Assembly (NCBI RefSeq): GCF_900078705.1
Contig: NZ_FKIF01000009.1
Location: forward strand, 186,001-250,000
Reading direction: 5' to 3'
Source: Bordetella ansorpii
Lineage (GTDB): Bacteria > Pseudomonadota > Gammaproteobacteria > Burkholderiales > Burkholderiaceae_B
DNA length: 64,000 nucleotides
In this document: positions 25,941 to 36,864 of the stretch, piece by piece
Numbering within the stretch: position 1 is the stretch's first letter
Layout of the letters: each line of letters opens with the position of its first letter
Notes under the pieces: generated by a model
What the model was told of the DNA's origin: nothing
Seen by the model: the letters and a program-made list of their open reading frames with translations, nothing else
Databases searched by the model: none
Translations under genes and position numbers: made by a program

Positions 25941-26429
25941 TCAACGGTAAGGCGCGTCTTCGGCGCGGCGCTGGGCGATTTCGGATTCGTAGCGGTCACC
26001 GACGGCCAGCAGCATGTCCTTGGTGAAGTACAGGTCGCCGCGCTTTTCACCGTGGTACTCGTGGATATGGGTTTCCACGATCGAGTCCACGGGACAGCTT
26101 TCCTCGCAGAAGCCGCAGAAAATGCACTTGGTCAGATCGATGTCGTAGCGCGTGGTGCGGCGGGTGCCGTCATCGCGCACGTCCGACTCGATGGTGATGG
26201 CCAGCGCCGGGCACACCGCTTCGCACAGCTTGCAGGCGATGCAACGCTCTTCCCCGTTGGGGTAGCGGCGCAGGGCGTGCAGGCCACGGAACCGCGGCGA
26301 GGTCGGCGTCTTTTCCATCGGATAGCGCAAGGTGATCTTGCGCTTGAAGAAATACTTGCCCGTCAGGCGCATGCCCTTCAGGAGCTCGGACAGCAGCAGG
26401 CTGCCGAAAAAGTCTTTGATCGCTTCCAT
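25941..26429 (-). CDS. nuoI: NADH-quinone oxidoreductase subunit I (2x 4Fe-4S ferredoxin)
   Basis: NuoI carries clusters N6a and N6b, which hand electrons to NuoB. The 162-residue protein has two complete ferredoxin motifs: [12 protein letters not shown] (Cys63, 66, 69, 73) and [12 protein letters not shown] (Cys102, 105, 108, 112). An amphipathic N-terminus ([18 protein letters not shown]) seats it on the membrane. It sits between nuoH (22 bp) and nuoJ (18 bp). Confidence 0.97.
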   Translation of the reverse strand: MEAIKDFFGSLLLSELLKGMRLTGKYFFKRKITLRYPMEKTPTSPRFRGLHALRRYPNGEERCIACKLCEAVCPALAITIESDVRDDGTRRTTRYDIDLTKCIFCGFCEESCPVDSIVETHIHEYHGEKRGDLYFTKDMLLAVGDRYESEIAQRRAEDAPYR

Positions 26430-26451
26430 AATCCAGCCTCGACCCGGCGCC

Positions 26452-27525
26452 TCAGCGCCAAATGTTCCAGGGCGTCTGCATCCAGACCGCCACGACGACC
26501 AGCCACACGCCGGTCAGCGGGATGAAGATCTTCCAACCCAGCCGCATGATCTGGTCGTAGCGGTAGCGCGGGAACGACGCGCGGAACCACACGAACAGAG
26601 ACACCACGAAGAAGGTCTTGATGCCCAGCCAGATCCAACCCGGGATCCACGTCAGCGGCGCGATGTCGATCGGGGACATCCAGCCGCCCAGGAACATGAT
26701 CGACGCCATGCAGGACAGCAGGATCATGTTGGCGTATTCGCCCAGGAAGAACAGCGCGAAGGCCATGCCCGAGTACTCGACCATGTGGCCGGCCACGATT
26801 TCCGATTCGCCTTCCACCACGTCGAACGGGTGGCGGTTGGTTTCGGCGACGGCCGAGATCACGTAGATCACGAACAGCGGCAACAGCGGCAGCCAGTTCC
26901 AGGACATGAAGGTGATGCCGTGGTCGGCGAACCATCCGCGGCCCTGCCCCTGCACGATCTCGCTCATGTTGAGGCTGCCCGACACCAGCAGCACCGTGAC
27001 CAGCACGAAGCCGATGGCCAGTTCGTACGACACCATCTGCGCCGAGGCGCGCAGCGCGCCCAGGAAGGCGTACTTGGAGTTCGACGCCCAACCGGCCACG
27101 ATCACGCCGTACACGCCGATCGACGTGATGGCCATGACGTACAGCAGGCCGGCATTGACGTTGGCCAGCACCACTTCGGGGCCGAACGGCACCACCGCCC
27201 AGGCGGCCAGGGCCGGCATCAGCGTGACGACGGGCGCCACGACGAACAGCACCTTGTTGGCCTCGGACGGAACCACCACTTCCTTGGTGAGCAGCTTGAA
27301 CACGTCGGCGAACGGCTGAAGCAGGCCCTTGAAACCGACGCGGGTCGGTCCCAGGCGCACGTGCATCCAGCCGATCATCTTGCGTTCCCAGTACGTGAGG
27401 TACGCCACGCACAGGATGATGGGCACCGCGATCACGACGATCTTGATGATGGTCCAGATCACCAGCCACGGCGTCGCGCCCAGCAGCGCCACGCCCTGGC
27501 TTTCGATTACGTTGAGCCAATTCAT
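26452..27525 (-). CDS. nuoH: NADH-quinone oxidoreductase subunit H
   Basis: NuoH is the membrane subunit that forms the quinone chamber. The 357-residue protein has eight or more hydrophobic helices. The conserved loops are [20 protein letters not shown] near the N-terminus, [12 protein letters not shown]-type sequence ([20 protein letters not shown], rich in conserved acids) in the middle and [19 protein letters not shown] near the C-terminus. Its start shares one base with the nuoG stop codon. Confidence 0.96.
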   Translation of the reverse strand: MNWLNVIESQGVALLGATPWLVIWTIIKIVVIAVPIILCVAYLTYWERKMIGWMHVRLGPTRVGFKGLLQPFADVFKLLTKEVVVPSEANKVLFVVAPVVTLMPALAAWAVVPFGPEVVLANVNAGLLYVMAITSIGVYGVIVAGWASNSKYAFLGALRASAQMVSYELAIGFVLVTVLLVSGSLNMSEIVQGQGRGWFADHGITFMSWNWLPLLPLFVIYVISAVAETNRHPFDVVEGESEIVAGHMVEYSGMAFALFFLGEYANMILLSCMASIMFLGGWMSPIDIAPLTWIPGWIWLGIKTFFVVSLFVWFRASFPRYRYDQIMRLGWKIFIPLTGVWLVVVAVWMQTPWNIWR

Positions 27526-29852
27526 CAGGCACGCTCCACGCTGATTTCACCGAAGGCGCCGCCCAGGGCGGCGGTCTGTTCCCAGGCCGCGGCGATGCGC
27601 ACCGCGCGGTCGGCCACGGCATCGTCCTGCACCGTTTCCAGCTCGACCGCGCCGGCCGGGGTGGACACGCGCACCTTGACGCCGGCCGTCAGGCCCAGTT
27701 GCGCCAGGGTCTGGCCGTTCATGCGGGCGCCCGGCGCGCGCGAGGCCGGCGCGGCCTGCAGCGGTTCGGAACGGCGCACGATGGCGTCGGAACGATAGAT
27801 CGGCACGTCGGCCAGGCGCTCGAGGCCGGCCAGGCGCCTGCCCAGGCCGGGTGCGGCCTTGACGGCGTTGGACAGGCGGTTCTCGAAGCCACCGGCCAGC
27901 ACGGTGTCGCGCACCGATTCGGAGGTTTCGTCGTCGAAGCCCGGCAGTTGCAGCACGTTGCCCAACACGCGCAGCACCTTCCAGCCCGGACGGGTCTGGC
28001 CGAACGGCGCGACCGTGCCCTTGAAGCTTTGGGCGGCGCCCTGTGCGTTGACGTAGGTGCCCGAGGTTTCGGTGAAGGGCGAGACGGGCAGCATGACGTC
28101 GGCCCAGTCCTGCGCCGAGGAACGGTAAGGCGTGAGCGCCACGGCGAATTGCGCGCCGCGCAGCGCGGCCAGCGCCTGCGGACCGTTGTCGGCATCCAGC
28201 AGGGGTTCGGCGTGCAGCACGACGTAGGCCTTCAGCGGCTCGGCCAGCATGGCGGTGGCGGTCTTGCCGCCCTGCCCCGGCACGGCGCCGGCGAGGTAGC
28301 CGCCGACCGTGTTGCCGCCGGCGGTCAGGAAGCCGAACTTGCCGCCGGCCAGCGCGGCCAGCGCGTTGCCGTTGGCGGCCAGCGTGGCGGCCACGGGCGA
28401 CGAAACGGCCAGGTTGCCCAGCAGCACGGCGGTGTTGGCGCCGGACGCGAGGCTGGCGGCGATGAGCTTGGCGTTCTCGCCCGGCACGACCGAGGCGAAC
28501 TCGGCGGCGACCGGCTGGTCCTTGGCCTGCGCCAGGGCGACGATCACTTCGGCCAGCGCGGCGGCCATCTCGGACGGCGCCACGGTGACGCGGGCGGTGA
28601 CGGGCAGCAGCTGGTTGTCGGCGGAACCGTCGATCAGCGAGATCTGCGTGCCGCGCTTGGCGGCCTGGCGCAGGCGCTGGGCGATCAGGGGATGATCCTT
28701 GCGCAGGAACGAGCCGACGACCAGCACGCGGTCCAGGTTGTCGATCTCGGCGATCGGCATGCCCAGCCACGGCGCGCCCGACAGGGCGGCGTCGAAGGCC
28801 GGGTCGGTCTGGCGCAGGCGGAAGTCGATGTTCTCGGAACCCAGGGCGCGCACTAGGCGGCCCAGCAACGCATATTCTTCGGTGGTGGCGTACTCGGACG
28901 CCAGCGCGCCGATCTGGCCGGCGCCGAAGCTGTCACGCACGCGCGACAGGCCCTGGGCCACGGCCTGCAGGGCGTCCGACCAGGATGCTTCCTGCCATTT
29001 GCCATCGGCGCCCTTGATCATCGGGGCGGCCAGGCGGTCTTCGCTGTTCAGGCCCTCGTACGAGAAGCGGTCGCGGTCGCTGATCCAGCACTCGTTGACG
29101 GCTTCGTTCTCGAACGGCACCACGCGCAGCACGCGGTCGCCCTTGACCTGGACGACCAGGTTGGCGCCCACGCTGTCGTGCGGGCTGACCGAGCGGCGGC
29201 GCGCCAGCTCCCAGGTACGGGCGCTGTAGCGGAACGGCTTGGAGGTCAGCGCGCCGACCGGGCAGATGTCGATCATGTTGCCCGACAGCTCGGACTCGAT
29301 CGTGCGGCCCACGAAGGTGGTGATCTCGGAGTGCTCGCCGCGGCCCAGCATGCCCAGTTCCATGACGCCGGCGATTTCCTGGCCGAAGCGCACACAGCGG
29401 GTGCAGTGGATGCAGCGCGACATCTCCTCGGCAGACACCAGCGGGCCCAGGTCCTTGTGGAACACCACGCGCTTCTCTTCCTGGTAGCGGGAAGAGGAGC
29501 CACCGTAGCCGACGGCGAGATCCTGCAGCTGGCACTCGCCGCCCTGATCACAGATCGGGCAATCCAGCGGGTGATTGATCAGCAGGAATTCCATGACCGA
29601 CTTTTGCGCGGCACGGGCCTTCTCGGAGCAGGTGTGCACCACCATGCCGTTGGTCACGGGCGTGGCGCAAGCCGGCAGGGTCTTGGGCGCCTTCTCGACT
29701 TCGACCAGGCACATGCGGCAGTTGGCCGCGATGGAAAGCTTCTTGTGGTAGCAGAAATGCGGCACGTAGAGCCCGATCTTCTGGGCCGCATGCATCACCA
29801 TGCTGCCCTCGGGGACTTCGACCTTGTTGCCGTCGACGGTTAGTTCAACCAT
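27525..29852 (-). CDS. nuoG: NADH-quinone oxidoreductase subunit G
   Basis: NuoG is the large peripheral-arm subunit that carries several Fe-S clusters. The 775-residue protein has a 2Fe-2S domain (Cys34, 45, 48, 62). The His-ligated 4Fe-4S site is at His94, Cys98, 101 and 107 ([14 protein letters not shown]), and the second 4Fe-4S at Cys147, 150, 153 and 197 (CIHCTRC, DICPVG). The long C-terminal half is molybdopterin-oxidoreductase-like but cofactor-free and Ala-rich. The order and spacing are canonical. nuoF lies 15 bp upstream. Confidence 0.97.
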   Translation of the reverse strand: MVELTVDGNKVEVPEGSMVMHAAQKIGLYVPHFCYHKKLSIAANCRMCLVEVEKAPKTLPACATPVTNGMVVHTCSEKARAAQKSVMEFLLINHPLDCPICDQGGECQLQDLAVGYGGSSSRYQEEKRVVFHKDLGPLVSAEEMSRCIHCTRCVRFGQEIAGVMELGMLGRGEHSEITTFVGRTIESELSGNMIDICPVGALTSKPFRYSARTWELARRRSVSPHDSVGANLVVQVKGDRVLRVVPFENEAVNECWISDRDRFSYEGLNSEDRLAAPMIKGADGKWQEASWSDALQAVAQGLSRVRDSFGAGQIGALASEYATTEEYALLGRLVRALGSENIDFRLRQTDPAFDAALSGAPWLGMPIAEIDNLDRVLVVGSFLRKDHPLIAQRLRQAAKRGTQISLIDGSADNQLLPVTARVTVAPSEMAAALAEVIVALAQAKDQPVAAEFASVVPGENAKLIAASLASGANTAVLLGNLAVSSPVAATLAANGNALAALAGGKFGFLTAGGNTVGGYLAGAVPGQGGKTATAMLAEPLKAYVVLHAEPLLDADNGPQALAALRGAQFAVALTPYRSSAQDWADVMLPVSPFTETSGTYVNAQGAAQSFKGTVAPFGQTRPGWKVLRVLGNVLQLPGFDDETSESVRDTVLAGGFENRLSNAVKAAPGLGRRLAGLERLADVPIYRSDAIVRRSEPLQAAPASRAPGARMNGQTLAQLGLTAGVKVRVSTPAGAVELETVQDDAVADRAVRIAAAWEQTAALGGAFGEISVERA

Positions 29853-29867
29853 TGCTGTTCCTGACGC

Positions 29868-31235
29868 TTACAGATATTTCGGGACCACACACGACTTCTG
29901 CTCGATGTGGTGCGCGAATTCGTCGCGAAAATGCTTGATGAAACCGCGCACCGGCATGGCGGCGGCATCGCCCAGGGCGCAAATCGTGCGGCCCATGATG
30001 TTCTGCGCAACGTTGTCGAGCAGGTCGAGGTCTTCGGGGCGACCCTGGCCGTTCTCGATACGGTGCACCATGCGGTAGAGCCAACCGGTGCCTTCACGGC
30101 ACGGCGTGCACTGGCCGCAGCTTTCTTCGAAATAGAAGTACGACAGGCGCAGCAGCGACTTCACCATGCAGCGCGTTTCGTCCATGACGATGACGGCGCC
30201 CGAGCCCAGCATCGAGCCGGCCTTGGCGATGGAGTCATAGTCCATGGTGCAGGCCATCATGAGGTCGGCCGGCAGCACCGGGGCGCTGGAGCCGCCGGGA
30301 ATGACGGCCTTCAGCTTCCTGCCGCCGCGCATGCCCCCCGCCAGCTCCAGCAGCGTGGAGAACGGCGTGCCCATCGGGATTTCGTAATTGCCGGGACGCT
30401 CGACGTCACCCGTGATCGAGAAGATCTTGGTGCCGCCGTTGTTCGGCTTGCCGACTTCGAGGTAGGCCTGGCCGCTGTTGCGGATGATCCAGGGCACCGC
30501 CGCGAAGGTCTCGGTGTTGTTGATCGTGGTGGGCTTGCCGTACAGGCCGAAGCTGGCCGGGAACGGCGGCTTGAAGCGCGGCTGGCCCTTCTTGCCTTCC
30601 AGCGATTCCAGCAGCGCGGTTTCCTCGCCGCAGATGTACGCGCCATAACCGTGGAACGCGTGCAGCTGGAAGCTGAAATCGGAGCCGAACAGCTTGTCGC
30701 CCAGGAAGCCCGCGGCGCGCGCCTCTTCCAGGGCTTCCTCGAAGCGTTCGTAGACTTCGAAGATTTCGCCGTGGATGTAGTTGTAGCCCACGCTGATGCC
30801 CATCGCGAAGGCGGCGATGGCCATGCCTTCGATGACGATGTGCGGGTTGAAGCGCAGGATGTCGCGATCCTTGAACGTGCCCGGTTCGCCTTCGTCCGAG
30901 TTGCAGACCAGGTACTTCTGGCCCGGGAAGGCGCGCGGCATGAAGCTCCACTTCAGGCCGGTAGGGAAGCCCGCGCCGCCACGGCCACGCAGGCCCGACG
31001 CCTTGACTTCGGCGATCACGTCTTCCGGCTTCATGCCGGTGGTCAGGATCTTGCGCAGGGCCTCGTAGCCGCCGCGCTTGACGTACTCTTCGAGGCGCCA
31101 GTTGGCGCCGTCGACGCCGTCGAGGATCTGCGGCTGGATGTGGCGGCCATGGAAGCACATCGAGGTGGCCGGATCGTTGGCCGGATCGGCCACCAGGCCC
31201 TGGGCCAGGTTCTTGTAGAGATCAGGCGCGTTCAT
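29868..31235 (-). CDS. nuoF: NADH-quinone oxidoreductase subunit F (FMN and NADH binding)
   Basis: NuoF oxidises NADH with FMN and passes electrons through cluster N3. The 455-residue protein has the NADH/FMN glycine-rich motif [10 protein letters not shown] (84-93), the FMN-site segment [19 protein letters not shown], and the 4Fe-4S ligands Cys373, Cys376, Cys379 ([11 protein letters not shown]) and Cys419 (TICALGD). Its ATG overlaps the nuoE stop codon by 4 bp. Confidence 0.97.
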   Translation of the reverse strand: MNAPDLYKNLAQGLVADPANDPATSMCFHGRHIQPQILDGVDGANWRLEEYVKRGGYEALRKILTTGMKPEDVIAEVKASGLRGRGGAGFPTGLKWSFMPRAFPGQKYLVCNSDEGEPGTFKDRDILRFNPHIVIEGMAIAAFAMGISVGYNYIHGEIFEVYERFEEALEEARAAGFLGDKLFGSDFSFQLHAFHGYGAYICGEETALLESLEGKKGQPRFKPPFPASFGLYGKPTTINNTETFAAVPWIIRNSGQAYLEVGKPNNGGTKIFSITGDVERPGNYEIPMGTPFSTLLELAGGMRGGRKLKAVIPGGSSAPVLPADLMMACTMDYDSIAKAGSMLGSGAVIVMDETRCMVKSLLRLSYFYFEESCGQCTPCREGTGWLYRMVHRIENGQGRPEDLDLLDNVAQNIMGRTICALGDAAAMPVRGFIKHFRDEFAHHIEQKSCVVPKYL

Positions 31236-31720
31236 GCCGATTCTCCCTTCAGGGTATCGATCAGCGCGTCAAGCTTCTGCTCGTCCATACGCACGCACAT
31301 ATGCTTGTTGTTGACGATCACGACCGGCGAATCGCCGCAAGCGCCCATGCACTCGCCCTCGATCAGCGTGAACTTGCCGTCGGCCGTGGTTTCACGGTAT
31401 TCGACGCCCAGCTTGCGCTTGAGGTAGTCGCCAGCACGCTCGCCGTCGCGCAAGGCACAGGGCAAGTTGGTGCAGACGGCGATCTTGTGGCGGCCCACGG
31501 GGGCGACGTCGAACATGTTGTAGAACGTGGCGACTTCCTGCACGGCGATCGGCGGCACGCCGATGTAGTTCGCGACGTCTTCGATCACTTCGGTGGGCAG
31601 CCAGCCCTTTTCTTCTTGCGCGATGGCAAGCGAGGCCATGATGGCCGACTGCCGCTGGTCGGCCGGGAACTTCGCGAGTTCTCGATCGATCTTCTGGTAG
31701 GCCTGTTCGGAAAGCAGCAT
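31232..31720 (-). CDS. nuoE: NADH-quinone oxidoreductase subunit E (2Fe-2S)
   Basis: NuoE is the thioredoxin-like subunit that holds cluster N1a beside NuoF. The 162-residue protein has a helical N-terminus and four cluster cysteines: Cys83 and Cys88 (CTNLPC), and Cys124 and Cys128 (ECMGACGD). The gene follows nuoD after 48 bp and overlaps nuoF by 4 bp. Confidence 0.97.
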   Translation of the reverse strand: MLLSEQAYQKIDRELAKFPADQRQSAIMASLAIAQEEKGWLPTEVIEDVANYIGVPPIAVQEVATFYNMFDVAPVGRHKIAVCTNLPCALRDGERAGDYLKRKLGVEYRETTADGKFTLIEGECMGACGDSPVVIVNNKHMCVRMDEQKLDALIDTLKGESA

Positions 31721-31768
31721 GATGGGAATCCGGTTCTTATGCGGGCGCTCTGTACTGGCGGCGGGCCG

Positions 31769-33025
31769 TCAGCGGTCGATCTCGCCGAAAACGATGTCCT
31801 GCGTACCGATGATGGTGACGGCGTCGGCGATCATGTGGCCGCGCGACATTTCATCGAGGGATTGCAGGTGGGCGAAACCGGGCGCGCGGATCTTCAGGCG
31901 GTACGGTTTGTTGGCGCCGTCGGACACCAGATAGATGCCGAACTCGCCCTTCGGGTGCTCGACCGAGGCATAGGCCTCGCCCGGGGGCACGTGGAAGCCT
32001 TCGGTGAAGAGCTTGAAGTGGTGGATCAGCTCTTCCATGTTGGTCTTCATGGCCGTGCGGCTGGGCGGCGCGACCTTGTGGTTCTCGACCATGACCGGGC
32101 CGGGATTGTTGCGCAGCCACTCGATGCACTGGCGGATGATGCGGTTGCTTTCGCGCAGCTCGGCCACGCGGACCAGATAGCGATCGTAGCAGTCGCCATT
32201 GACGCCGACCGGCACGTCGAAGTCGACCAGGTCATAGACTTCGTAGGGTTGCGTCTTGCGCAGGTCCCAGGCCACGCCCGAACCACGCAGCATCGGGCCG
32301 GTGAAGCCCAGCGCCTTGGCGCGATCGGGATCGACCACGCCGATGCCGACCAGGCGCTGCTTCCAGATGCGGTTGTCGGTGAGCAGGGTTTCGTACTCGT
32401 CGACGCAGGCGGGGAAGCGGTTGGTGAAGTCTTCCAGGAAGTCCAGCAGCGAACCGGAGCGCGCGTCGTTGATCGCGCGGACGTCCTTCTCGCTGCGGTA
32501 CTTGTTGGTGTTCTGGAACTGCGGCATGGCGTCGGGCAGGTCGCGGTAGACACCGCCCGGACGGTAGTAGGCCGCGTGCATGCGGGCGCCCGAGACGGCC
32601 TCGTAGGCGTCCATCAGGTCTTCGCGCTCGCGGAAGGCATACAGGAAGACCGCCATGGCGCCCACGTCCAGCGCGTGCGAACCCAGGGACATCAGGTGGT
32701 TCAGGATGCGCGTGACTTCATCGAACATCACGCGGATGTATTGCGCGCGCAGCGGCGGCTCGACACCCAGCAGCTTCTCGATGGCCATGACGTAGGCGTG
32801 CTCGTTGCACATCATCGAGACGTAGTCCAGGCGGTCCATGTAGGGCAGCGCCTGGATGAAGGTCTTGTGCTCGGCCAGCTTTTCGGTGGCACGGTGCAGC
32901 AGGCCGATGTGCGGGTCGGCGCGCTGGATGACTTCGCCGTCCAGTTCGAGCACTAGGCGCAGCACACCGTGCGCGGCCGGGTGCTGCGGACCGAAGTTGA
33001 GCGTGTAGTTCTTGATTTCTGCCAT
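31769..33025 (-). CDS. nuoD: NADH-quinone oxidoreductase subunit D
   Basis: NuoD is the 49-kDa-type subunit that forms the quinone-binding cavity with NuoB. The 418-residue protein starts at the canonical N-terminus ([20 protein letters not shown], with the conserved HPAAHG loop) and ends with the typical DIVFGEIDR. nuoC ends only 2 bp before the ATG; the two genes are separate here rather than fused as in E. coli. Confidence 0.97.
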   Translation of the reverse strand: MAEIKNYTLNFGPQHPAAHGVLRLVLELDGEVIQRADPHIGLLHRATEKLAEHKTFIQALPYMDRLDYVSMMCNEHAYVMAIEKLLGVEPPLRAQYIRVMFDEVTRILNHLMSLGSHALDVGAMAVFLYAFREREDLMDAYEAVSGARMHAAYYRPGGVYRDLPDAMPQFQNTNKYRSEKDVRAINDARSGSLLDFLEDFTNRFPACVDEYETLLTDNRIWKQRLVGIGVVDPDRAKALGFTGPMLRGSGVAWDLRKTQPYEVYDLVDFDVPVGVNGDCYDRYLVRVAELRESNRIIRQCIEWLRNNPGPVMVENHKVAPPSRTAMKTNMEELIHHFKLFTEGFHVPPGEAYASVEHPKGEFGIYLVSDGANKPYRLKIRAPGFAHLQSLDEMSRGHMIADAVTIIGTQDIVFGEIDR

Positions 33026-33027
33026 GA

Positions 33028-33657
33028 TTAACGCCCCATGCCGTAGGAGTCTTCACGCACGACGCGCGGGGTGATCTCGCGCGGATCGATCGTGACCGGC
33101 TGGTAGATGACGCGCTTCTGCTCGGGGTCGTAGCGCATCTCGACCGTGCCAGACAGCGGGAAGTCCTTGCGGAACGGATGGCCGATGAAGCCATAGTCCG
33201 TCAGGATGCGGCGCAGGTCGGGGTGGCCTTCGAAAATGATGCCGTACAGGTCGAACGTCTCGCGCTCGTACCAGTTGACGCCCGGCCAGCACTCGACCAG
33301 CGAGGCCACGACGGGGAACTCGTCGTCGGTGGCGAAGGTGCGCACGCGCAGACGCCAGTTGTGCTCGATGGACAGCAGGTGGATCACGACGGCGTAGCGG
33401 CCGCGCGGCGGCGTGCCGGCCTGCGCGTCGCGCTGGGTACGGGTGCCGTTGCCCCAGGTGAGATAGTCGACGCCGGAGAGGTCGATACAGCTTTCGAAGC
33501 GCAGGCCGGGATCGGTGCGCAGCTTGGTGCAAGCGGAGAACCACTGCTCGGCCGGCACTTCGAGGGTCAGTTCGCCCAGCGCCTCAGTCAGCGCGGCTTC
33601 CTGGCCGAATGCGGCCTGCAAATGGGTTTTCAGGGTTTCGAGCCTGGTCATCATCAT
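33028..33657 (-). CDS. nuoC: NADH-quinone oxidoreductase subunit C
   Basis: NuoC is the 30-kDa-type peripheral subunit. The 209-residue protein carries the family signature [21 protein letters not shown] in two adjoining parts ([10 protein letters not shown] and [14 protein letters not shown]) and ends with REDSYGMGR. Three consecutive ATGs begin at 33657; none has a clear Shine-Dalgarno, so the first was taken. The next upstream in-frame ATG, at 33825, would cross the nuoB stop region and is rejected. Confidence 0.93.
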   Translation of the reverse strand: MMMTRLETLKTHLQAAFGQEAALTEALGELTLEVPAEQWFSACTKLRTDPGLRFESCIDLSGVDYLTWGNGTRTQRDAQAGTPPRGRYAVVIHLLSIEHNWRLRVRTFATDDEFPVVASLVECWPGVNWYERETFDLYGIIFEGHPDLRRILTDYGFIGHPFRKDFPLSGTVEMRYDPEQKRVIYQPVTIDPREITPRVVREDSYGMGR

Positions 33658-33740
33658 GTACGCATAGATAAACCGATACACAGTTCGCCGCCGCCGGTTC
33701 TTGCGAACGGCGGCAACCGCCTGGCAACTACGGGGCGCGG

Positions 33741-34217
33741 CTAGCGCGCGATGGTGTTGGTCAGGCGGATCTTGTTCTGCATCTGCAGCAGACCATAGAC
33801 CAGCGCCTCGGCCGTGGGAGGGCAACCCGGAACGTAGACATCGACCGGCACGATGCGATCACAGCCACGCACCACCGAATACGAGTAGTGGTAGTAGCCG
33901 CCGCCATTGGCACAGGAGCCCATGGAAACGACCCAGCGCGGTTCAGGCATCTGGTCGTAGACCTTGCGCAGGGCGGGAGCCATCTTGTTGCACAGCGTGC
34001 CGGCCACGATCATCAGATCGGATTGGCGGGGACTGGGGCGGAAAATGATGCCGAATTGGTCAAGGTCATAGCGCGCCGCGCCGGCGTGCATCATCTCGAC
34101 CGCGCAACAGGCCAGACCGAAGGTCATGGGCCACATCGAACCGGTTTTTGCCCAGTTGATGAACTTGTCGGCGCTGGTGGTGATGAAACCTTGCTTGAGA
34201 ATGCCGTCTATAGCCAT
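33741..34217 (-). CDS. nuoB: NADH-quinone oxidoreductase subunit B
   Basis: NuoB holds the terminal cluster N2 that reduces quinone. The 158-residue protein has all four ligands: the adjacent pair Cys37-Cys38 ([10 protein letters not shown]), Cys102 ([10 protein letters not shown]) and Cys132 ([10 protein letters not shown]). The gaps to nuoA (48 bp) and nuoC (83 bp) are the longest in the first part of the operon. Confidence 0.97.
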   Translation of the reverse strand: MAIDGILKQGFITTSADKFINWAKTGSMWPMTFGLACCAVEMMHAGAARYDLDQFGIIFRPSPRQSDLMIVAGTLCNKMAPALRKVYDQMPEPRWVVSMGSCANGGGYYHYSYSVVRGCDRIVPVDVYVPGCPPTAEALVYGLLQMQNKIRLTNTIAR

Positions 34218-34265
34218 TTTGGTCCCTGATGGCGAGCTGGTGGGTAAGTGCGGGGATGGCCCCGG

Positions 34266-34625
34266 TCATTCCCAGTCGAGCGCGCCCTTTTTCCATTCGT
34301 AGATGAAGCCCACCGTCAGCACGGTCAGGAAGACCATGACCGTCCAGAATCCGACGAGGCCGACCGTGCCCTGGGCGATGGCCCATGGGAACAAGAACGC
34401 GATTTCCAGGTCGAACAGGATGAAGAGGATGGCGACCAGGTAATAGCGCACATCGAACTTCATGCGGGCGTCTTCGAAAGCCTCGAAGCCGCACTCATAG
34501 GGCGAGAGCTTTTCGGCGTACGGACGCCGCGGCCCTAGCAGAGAACCCGCCGTCAACAGGGCAAACCCGATCAGGGTTGCCACTACGATAAACAGCAGGA
34601 CGGGGAAGTACTGTTGCAGGTTCAT
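34266..34625 (-). CDS. nuoA: NADH-quinone oxidoreductase subunit A
   Basis: NuoA is a three-helix membrane subunit. The 119-residue protein has the conserved loop [12 protein letters not shown], with the cysteine that marks the quinone-site loop, followed by [20 protein letters not shown], which has the conserved acidic residues. I chose the ATG at 34625 (MNLQQYFP); the upstream ATG at 34640 would add MTDAS only. It is the first gene of the 14-gene operon, with a TACAAT -10 box 32 bp upstream. Confidence 0.95.
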   Translation of the reverse strand: MNLQQYFPVLLFIVVATLIGFALLTAGSLLGPRRPYAEKLSPYECGFEAFEDARMKFDVRYYLVAILFILFDLEIAFLFPWAIAQGTVGLVGFWTVMVFLTVLTVGFIYEWKKGALDWE

Positions 34626-34656
34626 TGAAGCGTCCGTCAAATGCTCAAACCTTCAG

Positions 34657-34662
34657 ATTGTA
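34657..34662 (-). promoter_or_regulatory. Candidate -10 box of the nuo operon
   Basis: The minus strand reads TACAAT at this position, 31 bases before the nuoA ATG, inside the only gap upstream of the operon (34626-34721). A matching -35 is not obvious at 17 bp, so the promoter may need an activator. Confidence 0.35.
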
Positions 34663-34721
34663 GCATTCAACTGGTTACTCAGCCCTGAACCCGGTAACGA
34701 CAAGGCACTATTCCATACATG

Positions 34722-34750
34722 GAAAAAGCCACCCAAAGGGTGGCTTTTTC
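34722..34750 (-). terminator. Bidirectional-looking intrinsic terminator of the porin gene
   Basis: GAAAAAGCCACCC (34722-34734) pairs with GGGTGGCTTTTTC (34738-34750) across AAA. The A-run and T-run flanking the GC core make it a proper intrinsic terminator on either strand. It sits 65 bp after the porin stop codon and separates porin transcription from nuoA. Confidence 0.85.
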
Positions 34751-34814
34751 AACGAACGGACCGAAGCCCGCTCATGCCGTGCCAATCGAGGCAGGGCTTG
34801 CGCCCTGCATTCGA

Positions 34815-35921
34815 TTAGAAGCGGTGGCGGATGCCCACGCCAGCAGCGGTGCTCTTGGCGTCGTCGATGAACAGCGCGTCCTTGGCGTACGAACCGTACA
34901 CGTACAGGTTGGTGCGCTTCGACAGGTTGTACGTGGCGCCCAAGCTCCAGACGTTGGAGGTTTCTTCGCCGCCGGTCAGGGCGTCGTTCTTGGGATCGAT
35001 ACGCTGCCACGAACCGAACAGGCTGGTCGCCGCGCCCAGGGGAGCGGTCAGGCCGACCATGTACGAGTTGGCGCGGAAGCCATCAGCAAAGCTGTAGGTC
35101 GGGTACGAGGTCGTGCCGGGAACGCCACCGGTCGGGGCGCCAGGACCTTGACCAGCGAACCAGCCGTCTTCGGTGCGAGCGTAGGCCAGGGCCAGCTTCA
35201 CGACTTCAAAGTCGTACGAAGCGCCGATCGTGTACTGACGCGGCGTGGCATCCTGGGTGGCTTGGCTGGCAGCGGCCGAGGCATTCAGTTGGTCGAAGGC
35301 CAGAGCGATTTGCAGCGGGCCGTTGGCGTAACGAGCGCCAGCGGTGATCGCACGGGTGTTCTCGGCCGTGGCGAAGTTGCCCGAACCGTTCACGTTGAAC
35401 GAGTAGCCGGCGCCGATCTGGAAGCCACCGAACGACGGGGTCTGATACAGGACCATGTTGTCGTAGCGGTTGGTGTTGGCAGCGCTGAAGGCGTGGCCGA
35501 TGTTGGCTTGGGCGAAGCCGGCGCCGAACGGGTCGATCGAGCCGAAGAACTTCGACGCGATGTTGGTCTGGCGACCGAAGTCCAGTTGGCCCCAGCTGTC
35601 GCTGGCCAGGCCGACCGTGGCTTGGCGACCGAACAGACGACCACCTTGAGCCGAGTTACCGGTGCTGGAGTCGAAACCCGATTCCAGTTGGAAGACAGCA
35701 CGCAGGCCGCCACCCAGATCCTCGGTACCACGCAGACCCCAGCGCGAGCCGTTTTGCACGCCGTTGATCATGCCGATGCGGCTGTGATCGTAGGCCGGGG
35801 TATCGATCTTGTTGTAGCCGATACCGGTGTCGATGATGCCGTACAGCGTCACCGAGGTTTCAGCCTGGGCAATGCCAGCGAAGCCGGCGAGCAGGGCGGC
35901 TGCGAGCAGAGTCTTTTTCAT
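34815..35921 (-). CDS. Gram-negative general porin (Bordetella major porin type)
   Basis: The 368-residue trimeric outer-membrane beta-barrel lets small hydrophilic solutes cross. It has a classic signal peptide (MKKTLLAAALLAGFAGIAQA, cleaved before ETSVTLYG) and repeated amphipathic strands. The family landmark GSRWGLRGTEDLGGGLRAVF is present, and the protein ends in the C-terminal aromatic signal GIRHRF needed for barrel assembly. GGAGA lies before the ATG at 35921; an in-frame ATG at 35951 has no such site and no signal peptide. The strong terminator and isolated position fit a highly expressed single gene. The porin-next-to-nuoA arrangement is one I recall from Bordetella. Confidence 0.94.
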   Translation of the reverse strand: MKKTLLAAALLAGFAGIAQAETSVTLYGIIDTGIGYNKIDTPAYDHSRIGMINGVQNGSRWGLRGTEDLGGGLRAVFQLESGFDSSTGNSAQGGRLFGRQATVGLASDSWGQLDFGRQTNIASKFFGSIDPFGAGFAQANIGHAFSAANTNRYDNMVLYQTPSFGGFQIGAGYSFNVNGSGNFATAENTRAITAGARYANGPLQIALAFDQLNASAAASQATQDATPRQYTIGASYDFEVVKLALAYARTEDGWFAGQGPGAPTGGVPGTTSYPTYSFADGFRANSYMVGLTAPLGAATSLFGSWQRIDPKNDALTGGEETSNVWSLGATYNLSKRTNLYVYGSYAKDALFIDDAKSTAAGVGIRHRF

Positions 35922-36255
35922 TGAAGAAATCTCCGTTGATTTGAGTGACAAGAGCAGCGATCTAACTTGCCGCCCCCCTAACTCCGCGAAGGGAAGTTGA
36001 CGCTATTGCATCAAAAATCGGCAGGACTGGCTACGTTGCAAGCCCGAAAAACCGTGCTTTCCGGCACTCCTGTTGGAAACGTGCAACACACGCGCCCAAG
36101 GTGAGCAGATACTGCCCGAGGAAGCCGCGCCATGTGCCTGTTTTTCTAGGGAAAACCCGCATCAGCTCATGGCGCGGCAAACAGGCTGCTGCAAGCTTCC
36201 CGATCAGATAACATTGTTATTCACATCAAGTCGCCCGCACATTCGCCCCTCGTCC
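35922..36255. other. 334-bp divergent control region between porin and TetR genes
   Basis: No gene is seen. It must hold the porin promoter (minus strand) and the TetR promoter (plus strand). A small symmetric motif ATAACATTGTTAT (36208-36220, arms ATAAC/GTTAT) lies 36 bp before the TetR ATG in an AT-rich patch and is a plausible TetR autoregulatory operator. An in-frame upstream ATG for the TetR gene exists at 36073 but codes for an unlikely Cys-rich leader. Confidence 0.5.
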
Positions 36256-36864
36256 ATGCCGGATTTGCCCCCCGCCCCTTCAACCGCCCCCCTGATCCCC
36301 CCACGCCGGCAGGCCATTCTGGACGCCGCCCAACGGGTGTTCGCCCGCGACGGACTGCCCGCGGCCACCATGCGGGCCATCGCCAGGGAGGCCGGCTGCA
36401 CGACCGGCGCCATCTACCCCTGCTTCCCGGGCAAGGAGGCGATCTACGCCGCCCTGCTGCGCGATTCGCTCGATCGGCTGCGGCGCCACCTGGCGCAAGA
36501 GCGGCAGGCCGCCACCCGCCCCCGGCACGTGATACAGGCCTTTTTCGACTATTACGCGCAGCGCCAGACCGAGTTCTCTCTGGGCATGTATCTGTTCCAG
36601 GGCATGGGACCCCACGGCCTGGGCCGGGAAACGGACGAGGATCTGAATGGGCGGCTTGCGGCCTGCATCGACGAACTGGGCGGCGGCCTGGCCGCCCAAG
36701 GGGCGATGCACGCGTCCACCGCACGGCTGGAGCAGATGAACGTCTTCACCTACCTGATGGGCCTCCTGCTGCTGTTCCACACGCGGCGGCTCAAATCGTT
36801 GAACCAACAAGCCCAGCCCCTGCTGGACCAATTCTGCGACACCCTGGAGCAACGCCAGCCATGA
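36256..36864 (+). CDS. TetR/AcrR-family transcriptional regulator
   Basis: The 202-residue protein has an N-terminal TetR helix-turn-helix (about residues 20-65: RQAILDAAQRVFARDGLPAA, then TMRAIAREAGCTTGAIYPCF). Its helical C-terminal ligand domain is rich in Gln and Leu. The thioesterase gene starts inside its stop codon (4-bp ATGA overlap), so the pair is co-translated and the regulator probably responds to an acyl-CoA or aromatic-CoA compound; that is inference from the neighbour. Confidence 0.85.
   Translation: MPDLPPAPSTAPLIPPRRQAILDAAQRVFARDGLPAATMRAIAREAGCTTGAIYPCFPGKEAIYAALLRDSLDRLRRHLAQERQAATRPRHVIQAFFDYYAQRQTEFSLGMYLFQGMGPHGLGRETDEDLNGRLAACIDELGGGLAAQGAMHASTARLEQMNVFTYLMGLLLLFHTRRLKSLNQQAQPLLDQFCDTLEQRQP

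Noticed and set aside
36073-36255. Longer N-terminus for the TetR gene starting at 36073
   Set aside because: The extra 61 residues are Cys/Pro-rich, unlike any TetR N-terminus, and would cover the likely promoter and operator.
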